A stretch of DNA of 43,964 nt, taken from the NCBI RefSeq assembly GCF_014698335.1, contig NZ_JACJSV010000041.1, positions 1-43,964 on the forward strand, in the 5' to 3' direction. This DNA is from Microcystis viridis FACHB-1342. GTDB lineage: Bacteria > Cyanobacteriota > Cyanobacteriia > Cyanobacteriales > Microcystaceae. Below the pieces are notes generated by a model, which worked only from the letters and a program-made list of their open reading frames with translations, made no database searches and was not told the origin of the DNA. This document shows positions 1 through 9,777 of the stretch, piece by piece (the first letter of the stretch is position 1; every line of letters starts with the position of its first letter). Both the position numbers and the translations under genes were made by a program.

Positions 1-1
1 G

Positions 2-247
2 AAACTAGGAGCAGATTTTTATTTTGCTACTCCTTATCATTCGTGGGAGAGGGGATTAAACGAGCATACCAATGGACTGTTAAGACAATTTTTCCCCAAG
101 GGAACGAATTTTAAAATCGTTAAGCCAGAGGAGGTGGAAAGAGCCGTAAACTTGATTAACAATCGTCCTCGAAAATGTCTTGACTATCGTACCCCGAATG
201 AGGTATTCTATAAAGGTAGATCAGACAGTGATGCAATTCAGACTTGA
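2..247 (+). CDS. IS30-type transposase, C-terminal part (cut by window edge)
   Basis: An open frame runs from the window edge to a TGA at 245-247 and gives the last 81 residues of a transposase. Visible motifs are ATPYHSWERGLNEHTNGLLRQ and the downstream NNRPRKCLDYRTPNEVF, which are the typical catalytic-domain end of IS30-family DDE transposases; the Glu of 'WERG..E' lies in the expected DDE glutamate region. The family excises and inserts an insertion sequence through short inverted terminal repeats. The N-terminal part lies outside the window, so I cannot say whether the gene is whole. No clear inverted repeat was identified just downstream. Confidence 0.85.
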   Translation, partial: KLGADFYFATPYHSWERGLNEHTNGLLRQFFPKGTNFKIVKPEEVERAVNLINNRPRKCLDYRTPNEVFYKGRSDSDAIQT

Positions 248-623
248 ATTGGCCAAGCTAAAACCAATTTTTTCCCATTATCTCACCTTATTAGCTCCTA
301 ATCCCACGAAATGCCGTGAGGAAAATCCCTAGCTTTAGGTTGTCCGCGACTTTATAATCGTCTCGTCGCTAACGGTTTTGACTTTACCGATGACAAGTTA
401 ATCCGGTCAAGATTAGCTTAGAAGACTAAGAAGAAGCGAATTTTTGGGGTGAGAATTTACTTTTGTCAAAAATTATTACATATTCGCAACAAAATAAACT
501 TTTTTGAGCAAATTAATGTACCCTAATTAGACAAGGCGATCAATTATTTTGGCCGCCGAGATTTTTAATCATTATAAGATTGTTTCCCTAATCGCCAAAT
601 TAACAATTACATACCGAAAAACA
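248..623. other. intergenic region with possible gene remnant
   Basis: No complete gene is visible between the transposase and the DUF1350 gene. On the plus strand 320-421 is open without a start codon and ends in TAG; it encodes 33 residues (including LGCPRLYNRLVANGFDF) that read like the tail of a protein I do not recognise. It may be a gene end stranded by the neighbouring insertion sequence. AT-rich sequence at 465-545 probably holds the promoter of the next gene. Confidence 0.4.
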
Positions 624-1553
624 ATGACAGCAGAATTTAAGTTTATTCCCCTGCAATTTCACTGGGTTGCTATCAATCCTAAACCGATTGGGGTTGTCTA
701 TTTTATCGGTGGTGCTTTCTTCGGCACTTTTCCCAATCTGTTCTATCGTTATCTGCTCAAACAAGTCTTTAAACGAGGCTATACCCTTATTGCTATTCCC
801 TATCGTTTTACTTTTCGTCATTGGAATGTTTCCCTAGAAATGGTCAAAGATTTGATTGGATTGAGAAAGGCTATTTATGAAGAAGCTAAGTTTTTGGGCT
901 ATGAAGATAACCTTGAGTTGTATTTAGAAGATCCCACTGCTGGTAATCCTAATTATTTTTGGATGGGCCATAGTTTAGGGTGTAAATATATCTCCCTTTT
1001 AGAGGTTTTAAGTGATGTGGAAAACACAGAACTAGAACAGGTTTTGAGTGGTTGTGTCGGCAAAAATCAAGCCGAAGATATCCAAAAATCGCTGAATAAT
1101 ACCGATATTCATGCCGTATCTCTGAAAAATCAACCCTCGCTTTTACTGGCTCCTGTAATTGCTGGCATAGATAGCGCAATTCCCATAGCTGCCCTAGCTA
1201 AATTAGTGCAAAGTTTGGGTTTAGACGTACAGCCAAACGTGCAGGAAACCCGTTGTTTAATTAGCAATAGTAACCTATTTCGACTCTTGGAAATTATCGC
1301 CTTTGCTAAGGATATACAGGCTAAAGATACAGTAGCTTGGTTCATTAAAGAACTAAGTCAACAACTCTTAAAACCAGTAGTTCCCTTAGCCAATCGCACC
1401 CATCTAGCACCCCTTGGCTGGCGCAATGGCGACCAAGAATTAGCCGATAATGTGATTAAATCAATTCAGGAATTACGCGCTAAACTTATCTCCTGTTATC
1501 CCCAAAGTCAGGAAAAAGAGGAAGTCTTAATGAAGATGATTTCTGAACATTAA
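624..1553 (+). CDS. DUF1350 family protein, predicted alpha/beta hydrolase
   Basis: A 309-residue protein of the DUF1350 family, which is common in cyanobacteria and plastid-bearing plants and has no proven reaction. The core has an alpha/beta-hydrolase look: a hydrophobic strand followed by IGGAFFGTFPNLFY near residues 27-42, and a nucleophile-elbow motif GHSLG with the candidate serine near residue 117. No signal peptide is seen, so it is probably cytoplasmic. The frame can be extended to a TTG at 549, but the ATG at 624 fits the family start better. The 3' end overlaps the convergent phosphorylase gene by four bases. Specific substrate unknown. Confidence 0.8.
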   Translation: MTAEFKFIPLQFHWVAINPKPIGVVYFIGGAFFGTFPNLFYRYLLKQVFKRGYTLIAIPYRFTFRHWNVSLEMVKDLIGLRKAIYEEAKFLGYEDNLELYLEDPTAGNPNYFWMGHSLGCKYISLLEVLSDVENTELEQVLSGCVGKNQAEDIQKSLNNTDIHAVSLKNQPSLLLAPVIAGIDSAIPIAALAKLVQSLGLDVQPNVQETRCLISNSNLFRLLEIIAFAKDIQAKDTVAWFIKELSQQLLKPVVPLANRTHLAPLGWRNGDQELADNVIKSIQELRAKLISCYPQSQEKEEVLMKMISEH

Positions 1554-2353
1554 TCAATTGAGGATAGGGAGAGGTTGCTAACAGTCAATATTGCCACCTG
1601 AATCGCTTTTTCGATGGCTTGTTGTTTGCTTTCTAAACTAATCCCTTCCTCTTTGTTTCTCTCGGCAATCACAGCACAAATACAAGCGGCAGTAAATCCA
1701 TAAACCCCCGCCATTTTAAATAAAGTTCCCGCTTCCATTTCATAATTGAGAATATTTAAACGTCGATATTCTTCCGTAATTCCCTCTAAATGGCGCTGAA
1801 GATAAGGGTTAGCAGAAGACACAATTCTTTCCTGTCCTTCATAAAAACTATCCACAGAAGCGGTAATACCTAAATGATAATTTACTCCCAAAAATTGAGC
1901 CGATTTGACTAGAGCAACTGTCAAAAAAGGATCCGCCACTGCGGGATATTCCGGAGGAGCAATATCATTAGCTGCACCTTGCCTACATAAAGCCGCTTGC
2001 GAGATAATAATATCACCAATTTTTATTCTATTTTGAATTGCGCCACAAGTACCGATACGAATAATAGTTTTAATTCCCACCTGTATTAATTCATTAACCA
2101 CAATACTCAAAGATGGCGCACCCATGCCACTGGTAGCCAGAAGAATTGGGGTAGAATTATCTAGATAGCCAAGATAACTATTTAATCCCCGATAATCCGA
2201 TAGTAAACGTGCATTTTGTAAATAAGTTTCAGCAATATAGCGCGAGCGTTCTGGTTCCCCCGATAATAGGGTGATAGTCGGTTTTGCCGTGCCTAAATCC
2301 TCACTGCTAAAGTTGAGATGATAGGGTTTTTGGTGAGATAAGTTATTGGACAT
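1550..2353 (-). CDS. nucleoside phosphorylase (uridine phosphorylase-like)
   Basis: A 267-residue PNP/UDP-family enzyme that would cleave a nucleoside with phosphate to a free base and ribose-1-phosphate in salvage. Family signs are an early LLSGEPERSRYIAE phosphate-loop region, the central strand and loop SGMGAPSLSIVVNELI, the motif IRIGTCGAIQ, and NYEMEAGTLF near residues 204-213, which carries the Met-Glu pair that binds ribose. Length fits uridine phosphorylase. The ATG start lies only 77 bases past the chlN stop, but a strong terminator at 2373-2402 separates them, so it is probably a separate transcription unit. Base preference (uridine or purine) cannot be read with certainty. Confidence 0.85.
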   Translation of the reverse strand: MSNNLSHQKPYHLNFSSEDLGTAKPTITLLSGEPERSRYIAETYLQNARLLSDYRGLNSYLGYLDNSTPILLATSGMGAPSLSIVVNELIQVGIKTIIRIGTCGAIQNRIKIGDIIISQAALCRQGAANDIAPPEYPAVADPFLTVALVKSAQFLGVNYHLGITASVDSFYEGQERIVSSANPYLQRHLEGITEEYRRLNILNYEMEAGTLFKMAGVYGFTAACICAVIAERNKEEGISLESKQQAIEKAIQVAILTVSNLSLSSID

Positions 2354-2372
2354 TGAAGTGAACTAAATACAG

Positions 2373-2402
2373 AAAAAAGGTAAGGAATTGATTTTCCTTA
2401 CC
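2373..2402 (-). terminator. rho-independent terminator after chlN
   Basis: A perfect nine-base stem (GGTAAGGAA at 2379-2387 with TTCCTTACC at 2394-2402) lies 28 bases past the chlN stop. Read on the minus strand it is followed at once by six T residues (2378-2373). This is a textbook intrinsic terminator for the chlL-DUF5331-chlN transcript. Confidence 0.85.
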
Positions 2403-2430
2403 TGATGATTGTACACTTTTGACAACAGAA

Positions 2431-4612
<2,182 letters not shown>

Positions 4613-4706
4613 TTTGTCCCCTTGACTGAATAATAATGTTCTCTCTATTAGAATTCCCAATGAGAGGGAAAAATTATCATCATCAAGTCCTCGATAAAAT
4701 TCGTGG

Positions 4707-4832
4707 GTAGGGTGGGTTAGGTGACGATAAGTTAGGCTATTAACTAATAAGTTAATTCTTCGCCGTAACCCACCCAGAAAAAGAGTTTATTGGTGATTAT
4801 TGGTGGGTTACGCTGTCCCTAACCCACCCTAC
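4707..4832. repeat. small inverted-repeat element (MITE-like)
   Basis: A 126-base element is bounded by perfect 15-base inverted ends (GTAGGGTGGGTTAGG at 4707-4721 and its complement at 4818-4832). A second, inner inverted pair (GTAACCCACC near 4765 with GGTGGGTTAC near 4802) would let the whole unit fold. It lies in the gap between chlL and the DUF5331 gene. A 14-base half-copy of the end occurs at 15982-15995 upstream of phaE, so this is a dispersed family. Confidence 0.7.
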
Positions 4833-4840
4833 AAAATAAT

Positions 4841-5710
4841 CTAAACCATCATTAGATCTAATTCCGCCTCGGCGTTAACTTTGGGTTTATCAGCATTAAG
4901 ATAGAAATCCGATAATAAAGTGAATAATTCCCGGTCGGCAGATTCTTTGGGAATAACTCCTTCTGGTTTGGCTAAAATCTGATCGGCAATGTTGAGATAA
5001 TAGTCACAAACGTAACTTAACATCGGATCTTTGTCGGCCATTTCAAAGAGAGTTTGACCTTTAACTCTGGAGACGCGAATATCTTCAATTAAGGGTAAAA
5101 CCTCTAACACTGGCATGGGAACATGATCCACATATTTATTAATTAAATCGCGTTTTGAGGTGCGATTACCAATTAATCCGGCTAGTCGCAGGGGATGGGT
5201 GCGCGCTTTTTCCCGGACGGAAGCGGCGATGCGATTGGCGGCAAAAAGAGCATCAAAGCCGTTATCTGTGACAATTATGCAGTAATCGGCGTAATTTAAG
5301 GGTGCGGCAAATCCTCCACAGACTACATCCCCCAAAACATCAAACAAAATCACGTCAAATTCATCAAAAGCGTTCAATTCTTTTAATAATTTCACCGTTT
5401 CTCCGACGACGTAACCGCCACAACCAGCACCGGCCGGGGGTCCACCCGCTTCCACACATTTGACTCCACCGTAACCTTCATAGATAACGTCTTCGGGCCA
5501 GATGTCTTCGTAGTGAAAATCTTTTTCTTGTAGGGTATCGATGATTGTGGGAATAAGAAAGCCTGTCAGGGTGAAAGTGCTATCATGCTTGGGGTCACAG
5601 CCTATTTGTAGGACTTTTTTGCCTCTTTTGGCTAAAGCAGCCGAAATATTACAGCTTGTTGTCGATTTACCGATGCCACCTTTTCCGTAGACTGCGAGTG
5701 TTAAAGGCAT
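4841..5710 (-). CDS. chlL: light-independent protochlorophyllide reductase iron-sulfur ATP-binding protein
   Basis: ChlL (289 residues) is the NifH-like ATPase homodimer that passes electrons from ferredoxin to ChlN-ChlB for dark chlorophyll synthesis. The P-loop GKGGIGKS is at residues 9-16. The two cysteines that hold the inter-subunit 4Fe-4S cluster are Cys97 (GAGCGGY) and Cys131 (DVVCGGF), and the switch region DVLGD precedes the latter. A good ribosome binding site (AGGAG) lies just upstream of the ATG. It is the first gene of the minus-strand cluster with the DUF5331 gene and chlN. The 228-base gap to the next gene holds a MITE-like element. Such clusters are oxygen-sensitive, but no regulatory site is obvious upstream. 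Confidence 0.97.
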   Translation of the reverse strand: MPLTLAVYGKGGIGKSTTSCNISAALAKRGKKVLQIGCDPKHDSTFTLTGFLIPTIIDTLQEKDFHYEDIWPEDVIYEGYGGVKCVEAGGPPAGAGCGGYVVGETVKLLKELNAFDEFDVILFDVLGDVVCGGFAAPLNYADYCIIVTDNGFDALFAANRIAASVREKARTHPLRLAGLIGNRTSKRDLINKYVDHVPMPVLEVLPLIEDIRVSRVKGQTLFEMADKDPMLSYVCDYYLNIADQILAKPEGVIPKESADRELFTLLSDFYLNADKPKVNAEAELDLMMV

Positions 5711-6168
5711 GGAAGTTCTCCTAAATGTACGCTTGAATGGTGAGTTTGTTTATCAGTGCTTTGATCGCAATTATTGACCATCTCCCCACCCCTTGGCAAG
5801 AGGCTCAATTTTTATCTGCTATAGCTAGAGTGAGAATAAAAGCTTAAAAATTAGATTAACAATTTTTTACAGCCTATAAAGTCTCTGAAATCGACAAAAA
5901 CTTATAAAAACAGTTTTATTTATATATTTAATTTAAATACAAACAATAAACAAAAAACCGCCAAAGCTTTACAAAAACTCGATAAACAGGGTTTTACCGT
6001 GCCAAATCCAGATAAAAAAGGTCAAGATAGAGCCAGTCTAGAGACCGATGTCAGATTTTCGTGAATAATCATTACAATTTTCCTGGTCAGCAGATTAAAT
6101 AAATCGATCCTGAGAAGGATGCCGAAAGGCTGTAGTACAATTAGAACAAAGTACCTGTAGGGTTTCCT
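5711..6168. other. divergent intergenic region between chlL and a membrane-protein gene
   Basis: This 458-base stretch must hold the promoters for chlL (minus) and the gene at 6169 (plus). The middle (about 5860-5945) is very AT-rich. An open plus frame without a start codon at about 5931-6063 encodes a short Lys/Gln-rich peptide; I do not recognise it and treat it as chance or a remnant. No convincing operator or riboswitch is visible. Confidence 0.4.
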
Positions 6169-7014
6169 ATGCGAGTTAAGCAAAAAACGCTGACTACACT
6201 CTTATTAGAGAATAAAGCTCCTAAATATCGTCCTTTTCTGGGTTTTTTTCTGGCTGGGTTTCCTTTTCTGTTTTTAGCCTATGTAGTTTTTTCCCAGCGC
6301 GCTTATCTCGACTGCATTCGGTTAGGTACAAAAAGGATAGATTGTCAATATGTCCAAGAGTATAATTTTCCTATTTCTAGTCGGGAAAATTTTTCTTTAA
6401 CTCACATTAAAGCTACGGCTGTCTATCAAGAAGTTTTTATCAGTGTTGAGCAGGAAAAAACTGTTAATAACACGGTTTTATTGGTCGGAAGAAATAACCA
6501 TCTCTACATCGAGAATTTTCTAGATGTGCAGTCAGCTAGTGATTTTAAAACTCGATTTGAGAATTTTGTGAATAGATATCAAGCTCGGGAAATTATTTCC
6601 AAAAGTCCCCTAGATACCTTGTCAGCACTGCTAGAACAGCATCATAATTATCCCTATTATCTCTGGGGTATGTTATGCTTATTCTCTGGTCTATTGTTAC
6701 TTTATGATGCCAGCTATCGGGAGAGTTATGTCTTTAATCAGGGTACCGCCACCCTAACCCGTAGGCGACAACATTTAATTTTTAGAAGTGAAAGCGATTA
6801 TCTTCTAAAGAGAATTGTTGAGGCAAAGATAGAAGATTACAATGGCTTTTTAGAGTCTAATTACCGAGGGATTATTTTAATCTTATCCAACGGGGAAAAA
6901 ATTATTCTCAATCGCCGGTTACTGGAATCTATCAGTAACGGAAAAAGGGAAGAAAAAATCCTAGCAATGATTGCCGAAAAGTTAAACTTAACTCAAGAAG
7001 ACCTGTTAATCTAA
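6169..7014 (+). CDS. conserved two-helix membrane protein, function unknown
   Basis: A 281-residue protein with two clear membrane segments, at about residues 23-43 (FLGFFLAGFPFLFLAYVVF) and 163-181 (YYLWGMLCLFSGLLLLYD). Between them lies a roughly 120-residue region that is probably outside the cytoplasm, and the C-terminal 100 residues (including ILILSNGEKIILNRRLLESI) look like a small beta-rich cytoplasmic domain. This architecture is seen in uncharacterised cyanobacterial proteins; I do not know a function. The gene is followed four bases later by a second small membrane-protein gene, so the two are probably co-transcribed. A TACAAT-like box at about 6135 lies 30 bases before the ATG. Confidence 0.7.
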   Translation: MRVKQKTLTTLLLENKAPKYRPFLGFFLAGFPFLFLAYVVFSQRAYLDCIRLGTKRIDCQYVQEYNFPISSRENFSLTHIKATAVYQEVFISVEQEKTVNNTVLLVGRNNHLYIENFLDVQSASDFKTRFENFVNRYQAREIISKSPLDTLSALLEQHHNYPYYLWGMLCLFSGLLLLYDASYRESYVFNQGTATLTRRRQHLIFRSESDYLLKRIVEAKIEDYNGFLESNYRGIILILSNGEKIILNRRLLESISNGKREEKILAMIAEKLNLTQEDLLI

Positions 7015-7018
7015 GTAA

Positions 7019-7204
7019 ATGCGCTCAAATTCTAGTTATTTAAAGTCTCTTTTTTTCGGTTTCCTATTGGTGACTGTGTTAGTTTATGTATTACGCGGCA
7101 TGGGAATATTATCCTTTTTACCCGGAGGATTAATTTTGTTATTAATTCTCTCTTCCGTGGTGACGGGAATCCTCTACGGAATCGATAAAACCCGCCGTTT
7201 TTAG
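7019..7204 (+). CDS. small membrane protein (61 residues)
   Basis: A 61-residue protein made almost wholly of two hydrophobic stretches (about residues 9-26 and 33-53) joined by a short GMGILSFLPGG turn and ending in the basic tail DKTRRF. The ATG follows the upstream stop by four bases, which supports translation as part of one transcript. Function unknown. It may be a partner of the upstream membrane protein; that is inference from spacing only. Confidence 0.65.
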   Translation: MRSNSSYLKSLFFGFLLVTVLVYVLRGMGILSFLPGGLILLLILSSVVTGILYGIDKTRRF

Positions 7205-7272
7205 GAAAATATTGGCTCTTCCTTCCAGTCGAGATACTGGAATCACTTCAACAGAATTAAAATACAAATTAT

Positions 7273-7536
7273 TTGGAGATAGACTTGGCTAATTATATTC
7301 TACTCAGACAAGCAGAACGCTCCTTAGAAAGGATGCCTAAAAATGATCAAATTCCTATTCTTGAAGCTTTAGATACTTTGATTTCGGATTCTACAAAATT
7401 AGATATTAAACCCCTTTACGGAAGAGATGAACTAAGATTGCGAGTAGATAAATATCGAGTGTGATTTTTTGAAGATAGAGATAACAATCTATAGGTCATT
7501 ACAACTATTAAACCTCGCGGCGATGTCTATAAATAA
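7273..7536 (+). pseudogene. broken RelE/ParE-type toxin gene
   Basis: Conceptual translation gives about 87 residues that look like a RelE-family toxin: a helical start (LLRQAERSLERMPKNDQIPILEALDTL), then KPLYGRDELRLRVDKYRV, then FFEDRDNN and VITTIKPRGDVYK. The frame is interrupted by TGA at 7462-7464, exactly where the central strand continues, and by TAG ten codons later, before a final TAA at 7534-7536. The only start available is a TTG at 7273. An intact family member would read through both stops. No antitoxin gene is seen next to it, so this is a decayed toxin-antitoxin remnant. Confidence 0.65.
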
Positions 7537-7753
7537 TACCAGAACTCTTTTCTAGAGTGCTGTTTCTCCTTTCGCCATAAGACAGTGATTCACAGAAGTA
7601 AGGAGTTTCTGGTGTTTTCCACTGTTTTACCGCTTCTCATGCTTAATATCGTCTTCCATAATGTCGAGGTTATAGCTCGTCTAGTAATTCTGGTGAAACC
7701 GTCTATTCGTGATATCATAGAGTTAGACTTCGACCATTTGGGAGAGGCAAACT

Positions 7754-8122
7754 ATGATAGATTATAATTTAGACGCGGCGCATAGCATTCTCTGTATGCG
7801 ACCTACATCTGCACTTGCGGCAGAAGATTTTGTCAAGATTGCAGAGGCAGTGGATCCCCACATTGAAGCCACTGGTGGCCTTGCTGGCGTGATCATTGAA
7901 GTTCCCGAGTTCACTGGTTGGGATAGTTTTGGTGCCTTGGTCGCCCATTTCCAGCTGATACGCGACCATCACAAGTACGTCAGTAAAGTTGCAGTGGTGA
8001 CTGATTCCACTCTGGTTAAACTCATCGAAAGTCTGGCTTCCCACTTTGTCTCAGCTGAAGTTAGGCAGTTCCCTTGGGGGGAAACCGAGGTAGCGACCCA
8101 ATGGATCTTGGGCGGTTCCTGA
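7754..8122 (+). CDS. SpoIIAA-like (STAS-fold) protein
   Basis: A 122-residue protein of the SpoIIAA-like family. The alternation of short strands and helices fits the STAS fold: an early strand (HSILCMRP), DFVKIAEAVDPHIEA, LAGVIIEVPEFTGWDSFGALVAHFQLIRDHHKYVSK split over two units, then VAVVTDSTLVK and VRQFPWGETEVATQWIL. The ATG is preceded by GGGAGAGG. Family members are small cytoplasmic proteins, and some bind lipids or regulators; no precise role can be given. The upstream 200 bases hold no convincing gene, so it appears to be transcribed alone. Confidence 0.8.
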   Translation: MIDYNLDAAHSILCMRPTSALAAEDFVKIAEAVDPHIEATGGLAGVIIEVPEFTGWDSFGALVAHFQLIRDHHKYVSKVAVVTDSTLVKLIESLASHFVSAEVRQFPWGETEVATQWILGGS

Positions 8123-8548
8123 TTCCCTTGCAGTACATTGACATCTCCAGCAATTAACCTCAATCTAGCCTGAATTTTGGAGATGTCTAATAAGTAGTCG
8201 TGCAAAATTAATTTCCTAGTCGAGACAGGAGACTCCGAGACGGGAGACGGGAGACAGCTATTAGGGATCGGATTTGAGTTTTCAGTTCACTGTTTCCTCA
8301 CACCAGAAGTCTGACGGAGTAGTGGCTTAGATGTGTAATTAATTTTGCTTAGGTACTTACCAAATCGGTTTTTAATAGTATGATTGACTGCCAAGTTATG
8401 AATTGTTTTTCGCTTCTCCCTGCTCTTCTATGCCTTTTAACAGGATTTAGCCATAATCGGTGGAGTTGTTAGGTTTCCTTCCGAGGGACTAACCTACGAA
8501 ACTCACCCCATCACCGGCCAATTGATTTTTTTAGAAAACCCTAATCAA
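8123..8548. other. intergenic region with gene remnant and purine-rich repeat
   Basis: No intact gene is visible. At 8221-8257 there is a short GAGAC/GGGAGAC repeat. At 8444-8562 the plus strand is open for about 39 codons without a start (including PSEGLTYETHPITGQLIFLE) and ends in TAA; this looks like the tail of a lost gene that I cannot name. Confidence 0.4.
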
Positions 8549-8576
8549 AAAATCTCCCCGTAATAAGGGAGATTTT
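8549..8576 (-). terminator. rho-independent terminator after the DUF1517 gene
   Basis: A perfect ten-base stem (AAAATCTCCC at 8549-8558 with GGGAGATTTT at 8567-8576) lies 30 bases past the stop of the minus-strand DUF1517 gene. On that strand it is followed by a run of T, as expected of an intrinsic terminator. Confidence 0.8.
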
Positions 8577-8606
8577 AGCCAATATCTAGAGTTATTCCCC
8601 GACAAA

Positions 8607-9548
8607 TTACACTAATTTCAGATCGGGATAATTGGCGAGAATGTCATCTTGACTGAGAATATCACCCTCGCTTTGGGGGGTCCAAATCACTTCTACTGCT
8701 AAAAGTCGATCGCCTCCCATACTACCAATTTGTTGCAGGGCCTGTTTCAAGTCTTGGGAGTCATTAATTTTCGGTAGAGAAAATTTACCAACAATGCCGG
8801 CTAAAATAGTCACCAAAATATAGCCTTCCGGTGCGGTTTTAGCTAATTCCCCAGCCGATTCGGGTAAAATATTTTCTTGAGAACCTTGACGCAGTTGATT
8901 ATTGTAATTAGTTAAGGTTTCCGCCGTTAGTTTACCGCGTTCGTTGAGAGACCACTGATTAAACTTCGCTTCTGCACTGCTGAGGCTGGTTTGTTGGCAA
9001 TCGACGTTACCATAAACCCAGTATTCTGGATGACGTAACAGGGCGAGGGCCGATTCTTGTAAGACTTCGACTCGTCCCTCGGAGGTGCTAGTATCGACAG
9101 TTAGGGCGATTTGATTTAATTCTTGTTGCAGATAACGGGCATTAGCCAACAAACCCACCTGTACTTTAGCCACGGAGACGGTTTCATAACCGGATTCTAT
9201 CGTCATACCATTCTCGTCACTGCCTCCACCATTACGGAAAGCATTAACGAGGAAGTTGGCAATAGCAAAAAAGATTAACAGAGAAATTAAGCCACCGCCA
9301 CCACCACCCCAAAAGAAGGGTAAGAGGAAGGGAAAACCAATACCTCCACCGTAACCCGGGGAACTGTAACCACCACCTCTAGAAGGGCTAATACTGCGAC
9401 TAGGGGCGCGAAAACTACCGCCACCCATTCTACCCCCCGATGCCGCCAAAGCACTGGGAATAGAACCGAAAATCAGCGTTGTCACTAATCCTAGAACTAA
9501 TAACGGCTTGGCAAGCGATCGAACTTTAGTTAAAATTTTGTCAATCAT
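8607..9548 (-). CDS. DUF1517 family secreted or membrane-anchored protein
   Basis: A 313-residue protein of the DUF1517 family, which is shared by cyanobacteria and chloroplasts and has no established biochemical role. The N-terminus is a signal peptide with a probable cut after ALA near residue 36. Then come a glycine/serine/arginine-rich stretch (about 38-70), a hydrophobic segment split by glycines (about 71-104, with FFWGGGGGGL and LISLLIFFAIANFLVNAF) and a soluble C-terminal domain of about 190 residues that begins at VSVAKVQVGLLANARYLQQEL. Location is probably the thylakoid or plasma membrane facing the lumen or periplasm. It is a single-gene unit with its own terminator. Confidence 0.85.
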   Translation of the reverse strand: MIDKILTKVRSLAKPLLVLGLVTTLIFGSIPSALAASGGRMGGGSFRAPSRSISPSRGGGYSSPGYGGGIGFPFLLPFFWGGGGGGLISLLIFFAIANFLVNAFRNGGGSDENGMTIESGYETVSVAKVQVGLLANARYLQQELNQIALTVDTSTSEGRVEVLQESALALLRHPEYWVYGNVDCQQTSLSSAEAKFNQWSLNERGKLTAETLTNYNNQLRQGSQENILPESAGELAKTAPEGYILVTILAGIVGKFSLPKINDSQDLKQALQQIGSMGGDRLLAVEVIWTPQSEGDILSQDDILANYPDLKLV

Positions 9549-9632
9549 AAGAACACCGAAGCAACCCTTTATTTACTAGCATAACCAGTTTATCGGTCAG
9601 GGATAGACAAATCTTGAATAGGGATAACCGAA

Positions 9633-9667
9633 TCAGTTATCAGTGATCAGTTATCAGTTATCAGTTA
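9633..9667. repeat. heptamer tandem repeat (CAGTTAT family)
   Basis: Imperfect tandem copies of CAGTTAT, one of them changed to CAGTGAT. This is one of many such short tandemly repeated arrays in the window's intergenic DNA. Confidence 0.7.
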
Positions 9668-9718
9668 GAAGGTGTTGGGTATTGAGATTTTAGGGTTTTG
9701 GGGTTTTTTAGTTGAATT

Positions 9719-9771
9719 CCCCCATTTCCCCATTTCCCCATTCCCCCATTCCCCCATTCCCCCATTTCCCC
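9719..9771. repeat. C-rich tandem repeat (CCCCCATT) before the CoaBC-like gene
   Basis: Eight or so runs of four to five C residues are separated by ATT or A-T-T-T. The tract ends seven bases before the ATG at 9778. The opposite strand carries regularly spaced G4-G5 runs that could form a G-quadruplex. Confidence 0.75.
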
Positions 9772-9777
9772 AAATTT

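Noticed and set aside
5931-6063. Open plus-strand stretch upstream of the membrane-protein gene
   Set aside because: No start codon, low-complexity Lys/Gln-rich product and no family recognised.
7585-7767. 60-codon plus-strand ORF starting with GTG upstream of the SpoIIAA-like gene
   Set aside because: No ribosome binding site, no recognisable family, and it overlaps the well-supported start at 7754. It is more likely leader sequence or chance.
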